From Rhododendron vialii (taxonomy: Eukaryota > Streptophyta > Magnoliopsida > Ericales > Ericaceae), in contig NC_080568.1 in NCBI RefSeq assembly GCF_030253575.1, forward strand, positions 9,828,501-9,892,500: a stretch of DNA of 64,000 nucleotides. The letters are read 5' to 3'. The translations under genes and the position numbers were made by a program. Positions 37,601-48,250 of the stretch are shown piece by piece. Every line of letters starts with the position of its first letter. Position 1 is the stretch's first letter. Below the pieces are notes generated by a model. It worked only from the letters and a program-made list of their open reading frames with translations, was not told the DNA's origin and ran no database searches.

Positions 37601-39662
37601 TCCATTGGCGTGATATTGGAGTTGGGAAGGAAAACATCACCTGTAGTGGCATACTATTTTTCGATTTAGCTGGTTGTTTCAATTCTCCAGCAGAACCAAC
37701 AGATTCATTGCTTCTAACTTGAGTCTCTTCTCGTACAATAACAAGAGATTGTTGGGGTTCTTTTGAATCTTTGATGAGAGTCTTTTCATCCTTGAAAATT
37801 TGACCATCTTTCACTTTGGTTTGATTTTCATCTTGGCCCTCCTTGGAACATGTAGAATTCTGAGTGCAAACTTTCTTCAATTGTGGTACACCTCCAACTC
37901 TTTTTGATTCATCGATCAGACCCTTTTTACTCTTCATAAGCTAATTATTCATCACCTTCCTCTGACTTGGTCGGCTTTCCAAAGCATTAATACGGTGAGT
38001 GAAAATGTCAAATTGTTCCACTAGTTTGAGAAGAATTTCATCATGCTGGAACTTAGTCAATCTCACTCTAAAAGGCCTTCCGGATTGTGTAGACATGGTG
38101 CTACACTCGCTTTGATACCAAATTGATGTAGGACAGATTGAAATAGGGCTAAGTATAATCAAACAAAAAGATAAGGGGCTGTTTTTTTTTGGGGTTGTGA
38201 ACAGTGGACGTGAATAGTAATTTGTTAGAAGAACGAAATGAATGATTAGAGAAGGATAGATCTAGGCCTCACACCTAGGTTACCAAAGGCATCACACCTA
38301 AGGCCTCTTTAGCATCACACCAAAGAATGAGATTGCATCACACAATCAGTAAAGCTTAAAGCTAATTTTTCATTCATTCAATCATCATCATTTGCCATAA
38401 GGCTTACAATCTTATTTATATCCATTTCAACTTGACTCTTAAAACTTCCCAAAATAAATAACCTTCAACTAACATTAGACTTCCCAAGACACGTTGAACA
38501 TAGACACTTTTATTGCATTAATAACATGGAAAAACCAAAAGACTCTTTGATTAACTAATGGACTCTAAAGACTTTGACTATAAATTAAATAGACATTTGA
38601 CTTGACTAAAACCCAAAAGACACTCCTAAGAATCCAGCCAATGTCTAGCCAATATCCCAAGTAGACCCATGGACAATCCTAACCCTCAAAAACCGGATAA
38701 TGGTTAAATTACTGGAATACCCTTGGCAACCTTTTCTGGACCGCATCAGTTTCTTACCACCTGGACTACAGAATCATTGTTAAAAATATGCTTCTAATTT
38801 TTTATTGTATTAGACCTACCATTCATATAATGAATATCTAATATGTACAAGAATACACACGCGCGCGCACGCACACAAATAGTCTTATCATCACCAATCT
38901 TTTACGATTCATGATTCAAAAAAAAAAAAAAGTCATTTCGATCCACTACTTTATTCATTTGACAACCTCCCTCTAAAGTCAATGTTAGTCAAACCCTCCC
39001 ATCTACAGTAAGCATATCACTCCTTACTAACACTACTAACCATATCACCCCTCTTAACTACAAGTATCTATAATAGATATGCTCAAATCACCTTAGTCAA
39101 TTTTCGTTCATCTTATCCTTTTAGGGAAAATGACGGCCAAGAACGTGTTTTGATAATTAATACCCGCCAAGGACATTTTCACATTAACAAATGTTTTTAG
39201 CATGTCCGTGACGGGTATTAATTATCAAAACACGTCCTGGGCCATCATTTTCCCTATCTTTTTTCGGCTCTATCCCAACCATTTTCCATTTCTAATCCTA
39301 CCTCACAAAACCTAGTAATCATTACGGCAGAAAATTTACTAAAAACAACAGAGAAACAAAACCGATTCACAAAAAATGCTCTTCGCTTTCACATCATCGA
39401 AGAACTTCTCCCAACTTACCACGAACTCATCCACGTTGAGTTTCGATCGCGTTGATCGTCTGGTGTGTGTATACATATGGAAGCACGGTGACTTAAAACC
39501 CTAGAATGCGAGTACAACTAGTTATTAACTAGTAAAGCGATTGTCGAGAGGAAATAGTACCAAAGAGAAGAATGCAACGAGGAGTGCGACGAGAAGAGTT
39601 AAACCTAGTCCCCCTCCTCCTCTTTCTTGTTGAGCCGCTGCCCTGCGTTGCTCTGCGTCCAT
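28866..39662 (-). CDS. Erlin-like SPFH/Band-7 membrane protein, 363 aa, 9 exons
   Basis: Exons: 39662-39561, 34681-34561, 34460-34393, 34292-34233, 34137-33979, 32832-32686, 32029-31815, 31723-31615, 28976-28866; all phases fit. The start [18 protein letters not shown] leads into one membrane helix ([18 protein letters not shown], about 20-37). An SPFH domain follows, with [35 protein letters not shown] and [16 protein letters not shown] charged helical region ([20 protein letters not shown]) follows, then [11 protein letters not shown] and the last exon [12 protein letters not shown]. This agrees with the plant family of Arabidopsis At2g03510 (about 356 aa) and with animal erlins, which are ER lipid-raft proteins acting in ER-associated degradation; plant function is inferred. 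Two neighbouring introns use GC donors (after 34233 and after 33979). Intron 1 is 4.9 kb and intron 8 is 2.6 kb, both enlarged by transposons. Confidence 0.92.
29301..31439. mobile_element. Mutator-like element in the last erlin intron
   Basis: Terminal inverted repeats of about 150 bp (29301-29450 and 31286-31439) are about 90% identical. They begin near ATTTRTACGGATGGTCCCC and include GTCAATTTAGTCCCCAATGT and CTCTTGCCGTCTAAAA. Flanks TCACTAGTT (29292-29300) and GCCCTAGTT (31440-31448) look like a 9-bp target duplication with two mismatches, as expected for MULEs. No transposase is seen. The 1.8-kb interior includes purine/pyrimidine-rich tracts, a GATACG repeat and a short open stretch near 30120-30180, so it may carry captured sequence. 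All of it lies inside intron 8 of the erlin-like gene. Confidence 0.82.
30216..30455. repeat. GATACG-rich repeat nested in the MULE
   Basis: GGTATCGGATACG, GATACGTATCGGATACGG and related words recur, and the right side has the inverted words CCGTATCCGTATCC and GCCGTATCG. It looks like a small fold-back or MITE-type repeat of a kind widespread in plants. No target duplication was identified. Confidence 0.4.
31552..31607. repeat. GA/CT microsatellite (about 28 units) at an erlin splice donor
   Basis: About 28 AG dinucleotides on plus. On the coding (minus) strand this is a CT run that starts only a few bases after the exon 8 donor AATAAG|GTTAATG. Confidence 0.95.
34886..35255 (-). mobile_element. 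LINE (L1-type) 3'-end fragment
   Basis: On the minus strand the words [10 protein letters not shown] and WQER (in shifted frames) match the conserved C-terminal region after the reverse transcriptase of plant L1-type LINEs. The segment ends CTCATTTACCAAAAAG, a usual LINE 3' tail. It is 5'-truncated and frame-disrupted, a dead insertion in erlin intron 1. Confidence 0.6.
36344..38748 (-). mobile_element. Short non-autonomous LTR retrotransposon (fossil) in erlin intron 1
   Basis: Two direct LTRs of about 620 bp (36344-36960 and 38124-38748) start TGATG and end CATCA, with flanks GTTTA and GTTTC (5-bp target duplication with one mismatch). On the minus strand a primer-binding site resembling initiator tRNA-Met (TTGGTATCAAAGC) follows the 5' LTR, and a purine tract (CCAGGGGAAAA) precedes the 3' LTR. 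The internal region is only about 1.16 kb, with partly open gag-like or charged coding and no protease, reverse transcriptase or integrase, so it is a Gypsy-derived non-autonomous element. The LTRs are about 97-98% identical, suggesting insertion within roughly the last million years or so. It lies in the same orientation as the host gene and is not coding-competent. Confidence 0.88.
39124..39254. mobile_element. Palindromic MITE (131 bp), Mutator-like termini
   Basis: GGGAAAATGACGGCC... and ...GGCCATCATTTTCCC form inverted repeats of about 43 bp. The flanks TATCCTTTTA and TATCTTTTTT look like an imperfect 9-10-bp duplication, which would fit a Mutator-type MITE. It lies in erlin intron 1, about 300 bp from exon 1. 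Confidence 0.65.
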
Positions 39663-39778
39663 GGCGGTTTGTCAGAGCGCTCTCTCTCTCTCTCTCTCTC
39701 TAGCTTTCGCTCGCTTCCAGTACTGGAAATCGAAGAAAGGAACAATTACTGGTTTCGGCCTGATCAAAAGTAGAGCAA

Positions 39779-40037
39779 GGCTCTGTTTGAAAGTTTAAGA
39801 AAAAGGTAAGAAAAGGAAAAGAAAATTAAACAATTTCCACTTCCACTGATTGATTAGGAGAGAAATGGAGAAGAAAATAAAAATTTTAAGTTTGATTAGG
39901 AGAGAAATGGAGAAGAAAATAAAAATTTTAAGTTTAATAAATAGTAAATTTTCTCTTCTATTTTTCTCACATTTTCCTTCAGTTTTTCTTTTTTTTTCCT
40001 TTTTTTTTTTTCTTTTCTATAAGTTCCAAACAGAGCC
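39779..40037. mobile_element. Tourist-like MITE (TSD CAA)
   Basis: The termini GGCTCTGTTTG and CAAACAGAGCC bound 259 bp, flanked by CAA on both sides (39776-39778, 40038-40040). Inside, a 42-bp unit (39852-39893) is repeated exactly at 39894-39935. It lies just upstream of the erlin-like gene's transcription unit. Confidence 0.75.
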
Positions 40038-40280
40038 CAAATTTAGATATTTATCATTTAAAACAGTACTTTTCTATCTCTACCGTACAACTATTCATAG
40101 GGTATGTATTAAAATAATATTTTCTTATCTCTCCTCCCTTGCAATCTCCCCTTCTCTCTGCAACTATCTCTCTCTCTCTACAAAGTGAAAATATCTCAAT
40201 TTCGTATAATCAACTTTTGAGTTTCGAATGGGGTGAAATGAATTACGTGGGGCTCTTTTTCGAGTTCAATTTGGTGGATT

Positions 40281-40570
40281 AGAGAAGAATTTTAGGTTTC
40301 TTGAATTCGAATTTAGGGTTTTTCTTAGTAGGATTTGGGAGGTGGCTGATAGTCTACTTTTGGAATCTTAAGCTGAGCTTTGTCAAGTAATCTTGGAATT
40401 CTTGGTCAATTATTACTGGAAATTTAGAGAAGAATTTTAGGTTTCTTGAATTCGAATTTAGGGTTTTTCTCAGTGGAATTTGGGAGGTGGCTGTTAGTCT
40501 ACTTTTGGAATCTTGAGCTGAGCTTTGTCAAGGAATCTTGGAATTCTTTGTCAATTATTGCAGGAAATTT
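40281..40570. repeat. 145-bp tandem duplication
   Basis: AGAGAAGAATTTTAGGTTTC begins both copies (40281 and 40426). Identity is about 95%. The sequence looks like a plant 5' UTR or leader intron (TTTAGGGTTTTTCT, GGTGGCTG), but no following coding exon could be found. Confidence 0.85.
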
Positions 40571-42204
40571 ATCAGCTTCTCATTTGTTTGAGACTGGGTT
40601 TTGCTTGTTTGAGACTTCATGTTCTTCAACTTCCTAAAAAAGGAAGTCCCAGTTGGGGTTTGCTTTGCCATGGAGGAAACTCAGGGAAAATTAAATATAA
40701 ATGATAAATGATAAAAGATAAAGGAAGAGTGAAAAAAAATGTATATTTTAATTGTTATTAGGTAAAATAGATAATGTTGGTGAAGTTGTGGAAGAAAAAA
40801 TTAATAGCTAAAGTAGAATTGTGAACTGTTCACAAGGTAGTATAGCTACCCATCGATAAACTTGCTTGTATATTGGTTTGGCTTAGGATTTTAGGGAAAT
40901 TAGTAAGTGGTTGTTTTCGAAAAATGGAAATTTATTTTCAGCTACACATTAAGGAAATGATTCTGAATTTCTTAAAAAGATTTTTTTTTTGATAAGTAAA
41001 ATTTCTTTAAAAAGTTATTTATGGAAAAAAGAAAATGTGGAAATGATGAGTTTTGCTATTTTGCAAATAGGTTTTTTGAGATATATTTGCTGAAGTCATT
41101 CGTTCGAACCGAGTTCATTCCTTTTTCACAAGGAGTCCTTCATTAATCACTGAATCCCCATCTTCCGTCTCCATTTTTAGATCGCTCTTTCGAGCAATTG
41201 TGAAATGTGAATTGGCATAATGGTAACATTTCTCCTGAGCAATAAATTATAAAAATATAGAGTAAATTTTAAATATAGTACGCGCAATTTGCATGAAAAT
41301 CGCAATTTTGTCCCTTTAGTATTAATTGTGGCAATTTCAATCCTATAGTTTATATTTCGTCTCAATTTTGTCTCTGTAGCTAACAGTGTTATTGGAATTG
41401 ATGGAACTCATGGGCTAAATTGGTATTTCCGTCATAAGAGAACGAAATTGAGACAAAATGCAAACTAGAAGGTCTAAAATTATACATCTTATTTTTATAT
41501 TTTGCGAAGACAAACATCATACGCAATCTATTTCTCACCGATTAATATTGCTTAATTGAATTAGCAAAATATATTGAGAAAATTAATATTTTCATTATAG
41601 TGTATACTAGCAAAAAAACCCGAGCTATGTACGAGAGGATCTTTGTATGCGTTGTAAAGGATCTTCATATGCGTCTAAATGAAAACTCATAGTAAATCAT
41701 GAGATACTTCCTTAACTTAATTTGATTATAAAAGAACTATTAACTATGCATTGTTTCTTTTTTCTCTTTTTTTTAAGCCCCATAAAAGAATGTTTCAGAA
41801 AAATAATTTCTATACTCCCCTTTTAGCCAGCAAAAATCATATTTTCCTCCAACACGACTTGTCCCTCACAGTCCACATATGACTGTTTACCATAATAAAG
41901 TTGTATCAATCCCAGCCATATACATGGTCAACCTCATAATCCTCACCTTCCTGATTCTATCTACCTCCACCAAATCTTCTTCATCCACCTGCGCAGAAGC
42001 TTTGGTACAAAGTGGAATACCTCCACTATGTTAATGTTCATTTACCCATGCGGGGACCCAAGTCGCATCAGTGCCGGACCCGATATTTGGATTGCCCAAG
42101 TTCGACTTTTTGCTTGGTTGTCCACTAGTGTTAAGTATAAAAAAAAAAAAAATTATGACATACAAGCAAAAAAAAAAAAAAAAGAACAAAAACAAGATTA
42201 TATT
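40571..42204. other. Intergenic, no confident gene
   Basis: AT-rich spacer. The stretch 41240-41530 has TTTTGTCCCTTTAG / AAATTGAGACAAAATG words typical of dispersed plant repeats. A short ORF is listed separately at 41924-42034. Confidence 0.4.
41924..42034 (+). CDS. Short ORF with signal-peptide-like start, 36 aa (candidate only)
   Basis: ATG at 41924 opens MVNLIILTFLILSTSTK followed by SSSSTCAEALVQ and ends ...GIPPLC before TAA. A hydrophobic core after one polar residue, then small residues and two cysteines, resembles a secreted pre-peptide or the first exon of one. There is no clear TATA box, no downstream exon I could join, and the length is within chance expectation. I do not recognise a family. 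Confidence 0.2.
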   Translation: MVNLIILTFLILSTSTKSSSSTCAEALVQSGIPPLC

Positions 42205-42414
42205 GGCTTTGTTTGGTTGTGAGTTTAGTTTTGGTAGTGGGTGGAGAGAGAAATATGGTAATGATTGAAGAGAGGGGTAATGATTGGAGAGAGATAGAGA
42301 GAGATGAGAAAGTAATAATTGAAGAAATAAGGTAATGATTGAAGAAAGAAACAAGATAATGATTAAAATCTAAACTAATTAAAACTAAAAATGAAATGAC
42401 AACCGAACACTACC
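42205..42414. mobile_element. Tourist-like MITE (TSD ATT)
   Basis: GGCTTTGTTTGGTTGTGAGT at the left and (reverse complement) GGTAGTGTTCGGTTGTCATT at the right are imperfect inverted repeats, with ATT on both flanks (42202-42204, 42415-42417). It is 210 bp, with an internal GAGAGAGATAGAGAGAGATG tract. Confidence 0.65.
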
Positions 42415-42530
42415 ATTGTCCATTTAGCTTGAATTACATCACTCGGATAAAGTGCTTTATGATTAACACGATCCTATTCAAAGAAAATAACTTCTTCTTG
42501 CATTTTTTGAAGCAAATTCTTCAATTATTA

Positions 42531-42767
42531 GGTGGTGTTCCACTTTTCCAAAAAATACTTTTTTTTTCAAACGAAGGTAATTTCAAACTCAAATATAATG
42601 AAAATGAAAAATATTTTTTCAATTTTTTTTGCACCGTTTAAAAGATCTTAATGAGATCTATCAAACAAGATTCATATTGGTAAGAAAATTATTTGTGTAA
42701 ACACATGATTTTTGAGCTTGAAATTGCCTTCTTTTTCAAAAATTTATTTTTCCCACAAAAGTGGAAC
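42531..42767. mobile_element. Tourist-like MITE (TSD TTA), GTTCCAC family
   Basis: The termini GGTGGTGTTCCACTTTT and (reverse complement) GTTCCACTTTTGTGGG bound 237 bp. TTA flanks both ends (42528-42530, 42768-42770), the PIF/Harbinger preference. The core is the inverted equivalent of 27062-27302. Confidence 0.72.
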
Positions 42768-43001
42768 TTAGATTATCATACTTTAACTTATCCAAGTACT
42801 TATTTTCAATTGATATCATAGCCAATCCACTTAATCTCTCCTATGACATGATAGTTTGAAGATAAGTTTTTATCAATTTCAACTTCGAAAAACTTCTCTT
42901 AGCCTAAGCAACTATGATCGGAATAGTCAACAAAATCCGATAAGCAACCCAAACCATTTGGAAACCGTCATCTTTCCAATAAGACCTTATAAAATCAAGG
43001 A

Positions 43002-43087
43002 TGTTGATCGATTTTGTTACTTCTCTCGGCAATATTGTTGATCGATTTTGTTACTTCTCTCGATTTTGTTACTTCTCTCGGCAATAT
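43002..43087. repeat. Short tandem repeat, 34-bp unit
   Basis: TGTTGATCGATTTTGTTACT plus TCTCTCGGCAATAT occurs at 43002-43035 and again at 43036, with a third partial GATTTTGTTACTTCTCTCGG copy. Noncoding, in the spacer downstream of the X8 gene. Confidence 0.8.
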
Positions 43088-43665
43088 TCTTTTTGCTCCT
43101 AAACACCGAAAGACAGTGCACATAGATATAACACACATATAATTGGACCCCTTGAGAGTAATGGTGAGATTAGATTTTCAAGATTAGTCAATGTGCGGAT
43201 AAGCTGATCCGAACATTTGAGTTATAAAAAAACATATAGAATACACAATATACTTCTTTAATTGTACATTGGGAAGACACACACATCCCAACTGTAACCA
43301 ATCACATCCACAGCAACTTTCAGATAGACTAAGCTTTAACTTAAGGTAGATCAATGGGGCAGGCACATTCTCAACAAAACTTCAAAATAAGCTTCTAATG
43401 CCTCTAGCTCTGTAGAAAGATACAAAAGGAAAACCCTAATGGAAAGAGATCAATCTACTTCTAAGTTCTACCCTAGTTTTATAGGCCACATCCCCACTTC
43501 AAGTAATCAAATTCCCAGAATTTTTTCACCTATAAGAAGGAAAGACAACAAAAAAAAAGCCCTTGGTGCATGGGGAGAGATGTATCCATATGATTCCCTG
43601 GTACTCCTCAGAAGAAGCACATGCTTTACCTAAGCTATCGTGGTGAAATCTCAACCGCAAGTCGA

Positions 43666-46600
43666 TCAGGCTCTTGAAAACAAGGGGCCAGAGAGCAACA
43701 GGGTTAGGGTGAGAGACCAAAACAAGAGTGTTTTTTGGTGGAGAGTAGTCACAGTGGCCTTGTTGTTTGTGTTGGTTGTGCTTCCACTTCCTGTGGTTGG
43801 GCCGAGCCCGAAAACCGAAGGGGTTGTTGGGCTTGTAGATGGGCTGAGTGATGGGGTTGTACTGGTATTTCCTGCCGTGCTGATCACAGAGAATATGGCA
43901 ACATTAATCAGCAGCAACAATAGACATGTAAGTGCAACTTCAAGCCGTAATCGACATTCGTGTTCAAGTGCTGCTATACAAAGATACTGTTGTATACAGA
44001 ATGGTGTGGCCTTTTATGGTTTGTTTGTTTCTAGTATCAAAACTTCCACAATCGTGCCACATAAGTTTAAATGTCACCGGCTTAAATGCAACCCCGTTTG
44101 TAGGATAATTGCGCCGGTAAATGTATTTCTTTGAAAATGACGACATGCAAAAGAAAGCAAACGAGGACTGAGATGTGAATGGATGACAATGACAAGGAAA
44201 AACAGAATCCAAAATCTAGAGTCTAACCCATTAAAGCTATATAGTAGTCAAAACACACATAGAACAAATTAAGCTTTTAGACTAGAGTTAAAGGTGCAGT
44301 GGTTTACCAAGTCTTCCACGTTTTTTTGTTGTTGATCATTTCCGCCTTTTTCTTCGACTGTCTGTTTTGTTGTTCTATTCACCTTTAATTTTATAAAGCA
44401 TGAACTTGTCTTTGCCATTTGACCTCTGTTCCCATGTGAGTAAGGATGCTTAGTTACAACCTCTCAATTGTCACCGCCTGGCCTCTGTTGCTACCACAGT
44501 GGCACCTAGCTATAGTGTGGGCAGAGCTAAAGTGTTTGGGTGACAAAGTTGAGCTTCTATGCGATTGTTTTATGGACATAACTTTGGACCATTAAAGGCA
44601 AAAGGCAACACCGAACCTCTAGACAGCAGAAGAAGAAGGTAGAAGACTCGCTGCACCTTTAAGCTTTTGTCTAAAACGTATGGGCATACAGGTTTCAAAC
44701 TCAGTTATGAAATTTTAAGAGGTCAAGTCACAGTTTCAGGATTTGTGCTCTCTCGTTGCAATACATATTTGCCAGAATGATGACACGTATTATCACAGCA
44801 CTGAATCTAACGAAGGATGAAATTAGAAATCCTGGCAAACACAGCAACTCTGGCTAGTCCGGGGATAAGGTGCTAAGTCGTTAGCCCCCATACCCATACG
44901 AGCGGATAAGCTAATACCATGGGGATGGCTTCCCATTCACATTCATGATTCATCACAAAAGCTTCATAAAAGCAAGAGGGATACCACTCAACCAAAGGGA
45001 CACTTAGTACGAAACAAGTGCAAAGTAATGGGACTAAACTACTAAACTCTCATTTGAGAATGAGAAAAGTAGGTACGAATATCATCCCCAAAAATCCGAT
45101 GTTCCAATTTTGTGGTTGGAGTACATCAAGACAGATTCTAATGGACATAACATAATTCTAAGAGACAAGCTATGTTACAAGGATCCTCCTACTTATACAA
45201 ATATCCATGTCAGACGCTCAGGTAATGGTGTGTCCGACACCTTTACTTTGGACATATACCAAGCAAGCACATCTTTCTATATGATTTTTTACTATGAACT
45301 ATGCGTGAAACTCCTAAATTTTGTATGAAATTGCTTTAAGTTACGACCACTATATATCCAAGAAAATAACATAAACGAAGTAAGAAATTGTGAATATTTT
45401 GGTGTAACCCGAGTGATGGAAATTGGATGAAGCAGAGACTTAGATATATACTCACAACCGATACATATACCCTAGTCCATGTAACATAGGAGACAAGTCT
45501 ATGATCAGGCCATTAAGTCAGAGAAAAGAATGCAAACCTGGGACTAGAAGGATAAACACATCCAGAGATTTGGTCTGCAAATTACAATAACAGAGAGAAA
45601 AGAAACATAAGTTCGTAATCAAGTAAAGAAAGGAGATTAACCCCAAGGGTTGGCCTGATGGTCTTGGCCTAGGACTCAAGTGTTTGCTCCATCCTAAGGT
45701 CAATCTCAGGTTCAACTCTCCTTGACAACAACTCTTGGGACCATCTTACCCCCACGTTGATGCATATGAAACGGCTTGGGATTAGTCTGAGGTGCGCGCA
45801 AACTGGCCCGGGACATCATGCATTACCAAAAATGAAGAGGAAGAAAGGAGATTGACTTATTTAGGGTATCTATCACTTACTAGGGACAGCTTGGGTGGTG
45901 ATGGCAGTGCCAGAAAAATCACAGCTCCCAGAAACTTGGTTTTTCCTCTGATAATAGCTGTTGACAGCATAATTGCAATGATCCTTGACAGTGACTGGGT
46001 TATAACAAGATCCGTTTTGAAGGATGTGAGAACAATCAGCTCCGTTTGCACAAGCATAGTCTATGTCCGTCTGAAGCACTGAGTCACTCAATCCATCTTT
46101 ACATATGCAGTAAGTCGCAGCTGCGAAACAGATGAAACAAGAAAGATTACTACCTTACGTGCGTGTTTGCGAAAAATTCTACGAAGCATATTTTGAGATT
46201 TAACTTTAAAAAAGCAATAGCTAGTGTTTGCGAAAAGTCCCTACTAACAGATTTTTGGATTCTCAGATTCTTGGAGATTGGAAAAAGGTTCAAAAATCTA
46301 ATTTAAGAGAAGTCAGCTTCTAATAAGGGGGTGTTTGGGAGTCGGGTTTTTTTTTATACAATTTTTAAAGTTTGAATTATGATTAGAATTGAGGAGAAAG
46401 TATGTTACGATGCGGAGATGATATGTGCACAATAGACTTTCCAGTGTAGCGTTGGGGGTATAATTTGAATATGTGGTGGATGATGTATGCAGCATAGATT
46501 TTCCACCGTATTGTTTGGGGTCATACTCTGAAGAATAGAGTGGAATGTTTTTTGACCAATGTTGTCATTGCCTAGAATAAAATTATAAGTTTTTCAATAA

Positions 46601-47330
46601 TGTCCGGGGTAAAATAGTCTTTTCAATTGCACGCAAAAGGAGCATATCCAAAAGCTACTCTAGAGCTGATTATGAGATTGTGTCGCTAATCTCTCAATTT
46701 CATTAATTCATTTCAGCATAATCTATTCTGCAATTTCCTTACAATTACCAAGAATTCCAAAATGTGAAAGTTCGGATCCCAAACATGCCCCTTAAACACT
46801 AGGGATATTAATCATAATTCCGAAGCCAAAATAAACAAAAGGTTTATCCATGGAAATCAAAACTAATGCTCTGAAGCTAAATTTGAAACTAGCGACAATC
46901 CGAATTCTGTTCTTACGGCTATCGTAAACGCCCCAAACACCCACAAGAAAACAGAGCAAGAAAATAAAGAGATTCATCGCTTCTGATAGGTTTCATATGA
47001 CAGGGTTTGAATTTAGAAACTAAGATTTAAAATCGGAAAAATATGGTACAGTAGTAATAAAGATCAAAACACCCACCAAAGAAAAAAGGCCAAAAATACA
47101 AAGAACTACAGCCATATCTGCTTCAAGATTACCACAAGAGAAGAGAGAGTGCCATTTTGAAACTGGGTAAACAAATGGAAGTAATTATCAAGAACCTACT
47201 AAGAAAACGACCCAAATTTTAAAAATAGAAGAAAAAGAAGCAGCAGCAAAGCACAAAATTTCAGGAGCTTACTTGAATGACCAGCCATGGCCAAGAACGT
47301 CACTAAACACAGTACAACAACAGCAGCCAT
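43666..47330 (-). CDS. GPI-anchored X8 protein, plasmodesmata callose-binding type, 182 aa, 4 exons
   Basis: Exons: 47330-47273, 46120-45881, 45574-45538, 43879-43666; phases 1, 1 and 2. The signal peptide is MAAVVVLCLVTFLAMAGHS. The X8/CBM43 domain follows (about 20-112) with CICKDGLSD, DIDYACANGADC, GSCYNP, VKDHCNYAVNSYYQ and SGSCDFSGTA. The 37-nt exon 3 adds the last conserved cysteine in SGCVYPSSP and is needed for the frame. The tail is Ser/Thr/Pro-rich (TTPSLSPSTSPTTPS) and ends in a hydrophobic GPI-signal (LLFWSLTLTLLLSGPLF). PDCB proteins of this layout bind callose at the cell-wall side of plasmodesmata and affect cell-to-cell traffic. The 5' UTR has a GA repeat at about 47372-47404. 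Intron 1 holds a MITE. Confidence 0.92.
46327..46792. mobile_element. Tourist-like MITE in intron 1 of the X8 gene (TSD TAA)
   Basis: GGGGGTGTTTGGGAGTCGGG at the left and (reverse complement) AGGGGCATGTTTGGGATCCG at the right are flanked by TAA (46324-46326 and 46793-46795). The length is 466 bp, noncoding. Confidence 0.65.
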
Positions 47331-47368
47331 GATTTCTGAAAGACTTTTTGTTCAAGATGGGTGAAGTA

Positions 47369-47406
<38 letters not shown>

Positions 47407-47621
47407 TGCTCTGTTTGGGGTATGATAGGAGAGTGTCCGTGGCTTTTCTGATTGGAATTTTCTTTAATTATGAAGAGAAGAGAAGAAACCAAGAAAGAAG
47501 GGGCCTATCTGATAAGAACGTGTGAGAATGTCAGCATTAACGACTAGTGTTTTGTACATGTGTCGTTATTTGAACGGGGTTACACACTCGTGCACGATTG
47601 TAACTTCGACCAATAAAAAGC

Positions 47622-48250
47622 CAAAAATGCTACAAACACAACAACTCCCACACAACAATTCACACAACCGCTGACGTCAGCATGACGCCATTGCAAAACG
47701 ACGTCGTTTTGCTATTTTTAAAAAAAAAAAAAAGTCGGGAACATAACAGCGCTTTCTCCTTTCCCTTCTCCTTCCCCTTCCGTTCCCAGTTCGACGATTA
47801 ACAGAGAAGATCCCTTCCCGGTTCCCCTCCACCACCGGCGACCACCACAACCCACTTCCCTCCACCACCGGAGACCACCGCAACCCAATCCCAGCGCTCC
47901 CCCACCGCTGTTGACCGCCATCACCACCGGGCTTCTGGGCACTTCGACCACCACGAAGGTCTCTCTCCTTGTTTCAATTATTACCCTTAACTGAGTTGGT
48001 GAAAAAAAACCCTAATTCGAAAATTGGGGTTTCAACTCGAAAATTAGGGTTTAAATTCGAAAATTATTCAATACGTTTCTGTGATACAACTCGAAAATTA
48101 GGATTTGTTAGTTAGGATACAACCAGAGATTTATTCAATACGTTTCTGTGATTGCTTGTTGAATCAAATCGATGTTGATGAACTGATGCTGTTTTGATTT
48201 TCCTTACTTCTGGTGTTGTTTTGAGGAGGTTCTTCGGACTTAGCTTGTTC
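47622..48250 (+). repeat. Left terminal inverted repeat of the 4.5-kb MULE
   Basis: It matches the reverse complement of 51592-52156. It is slightly longer through extra copies of short words such as AACTCGAAAATTAGG and ACCACCGGAGACCACC. Confidence 0.88.

Noticed and set aside
47718-47954. Gly/Trp/Val-rich open frame in the MULE arm
   Set aside because: It reads a GC-rich repeat, occurs in both arms, and has no domain-like pattern.
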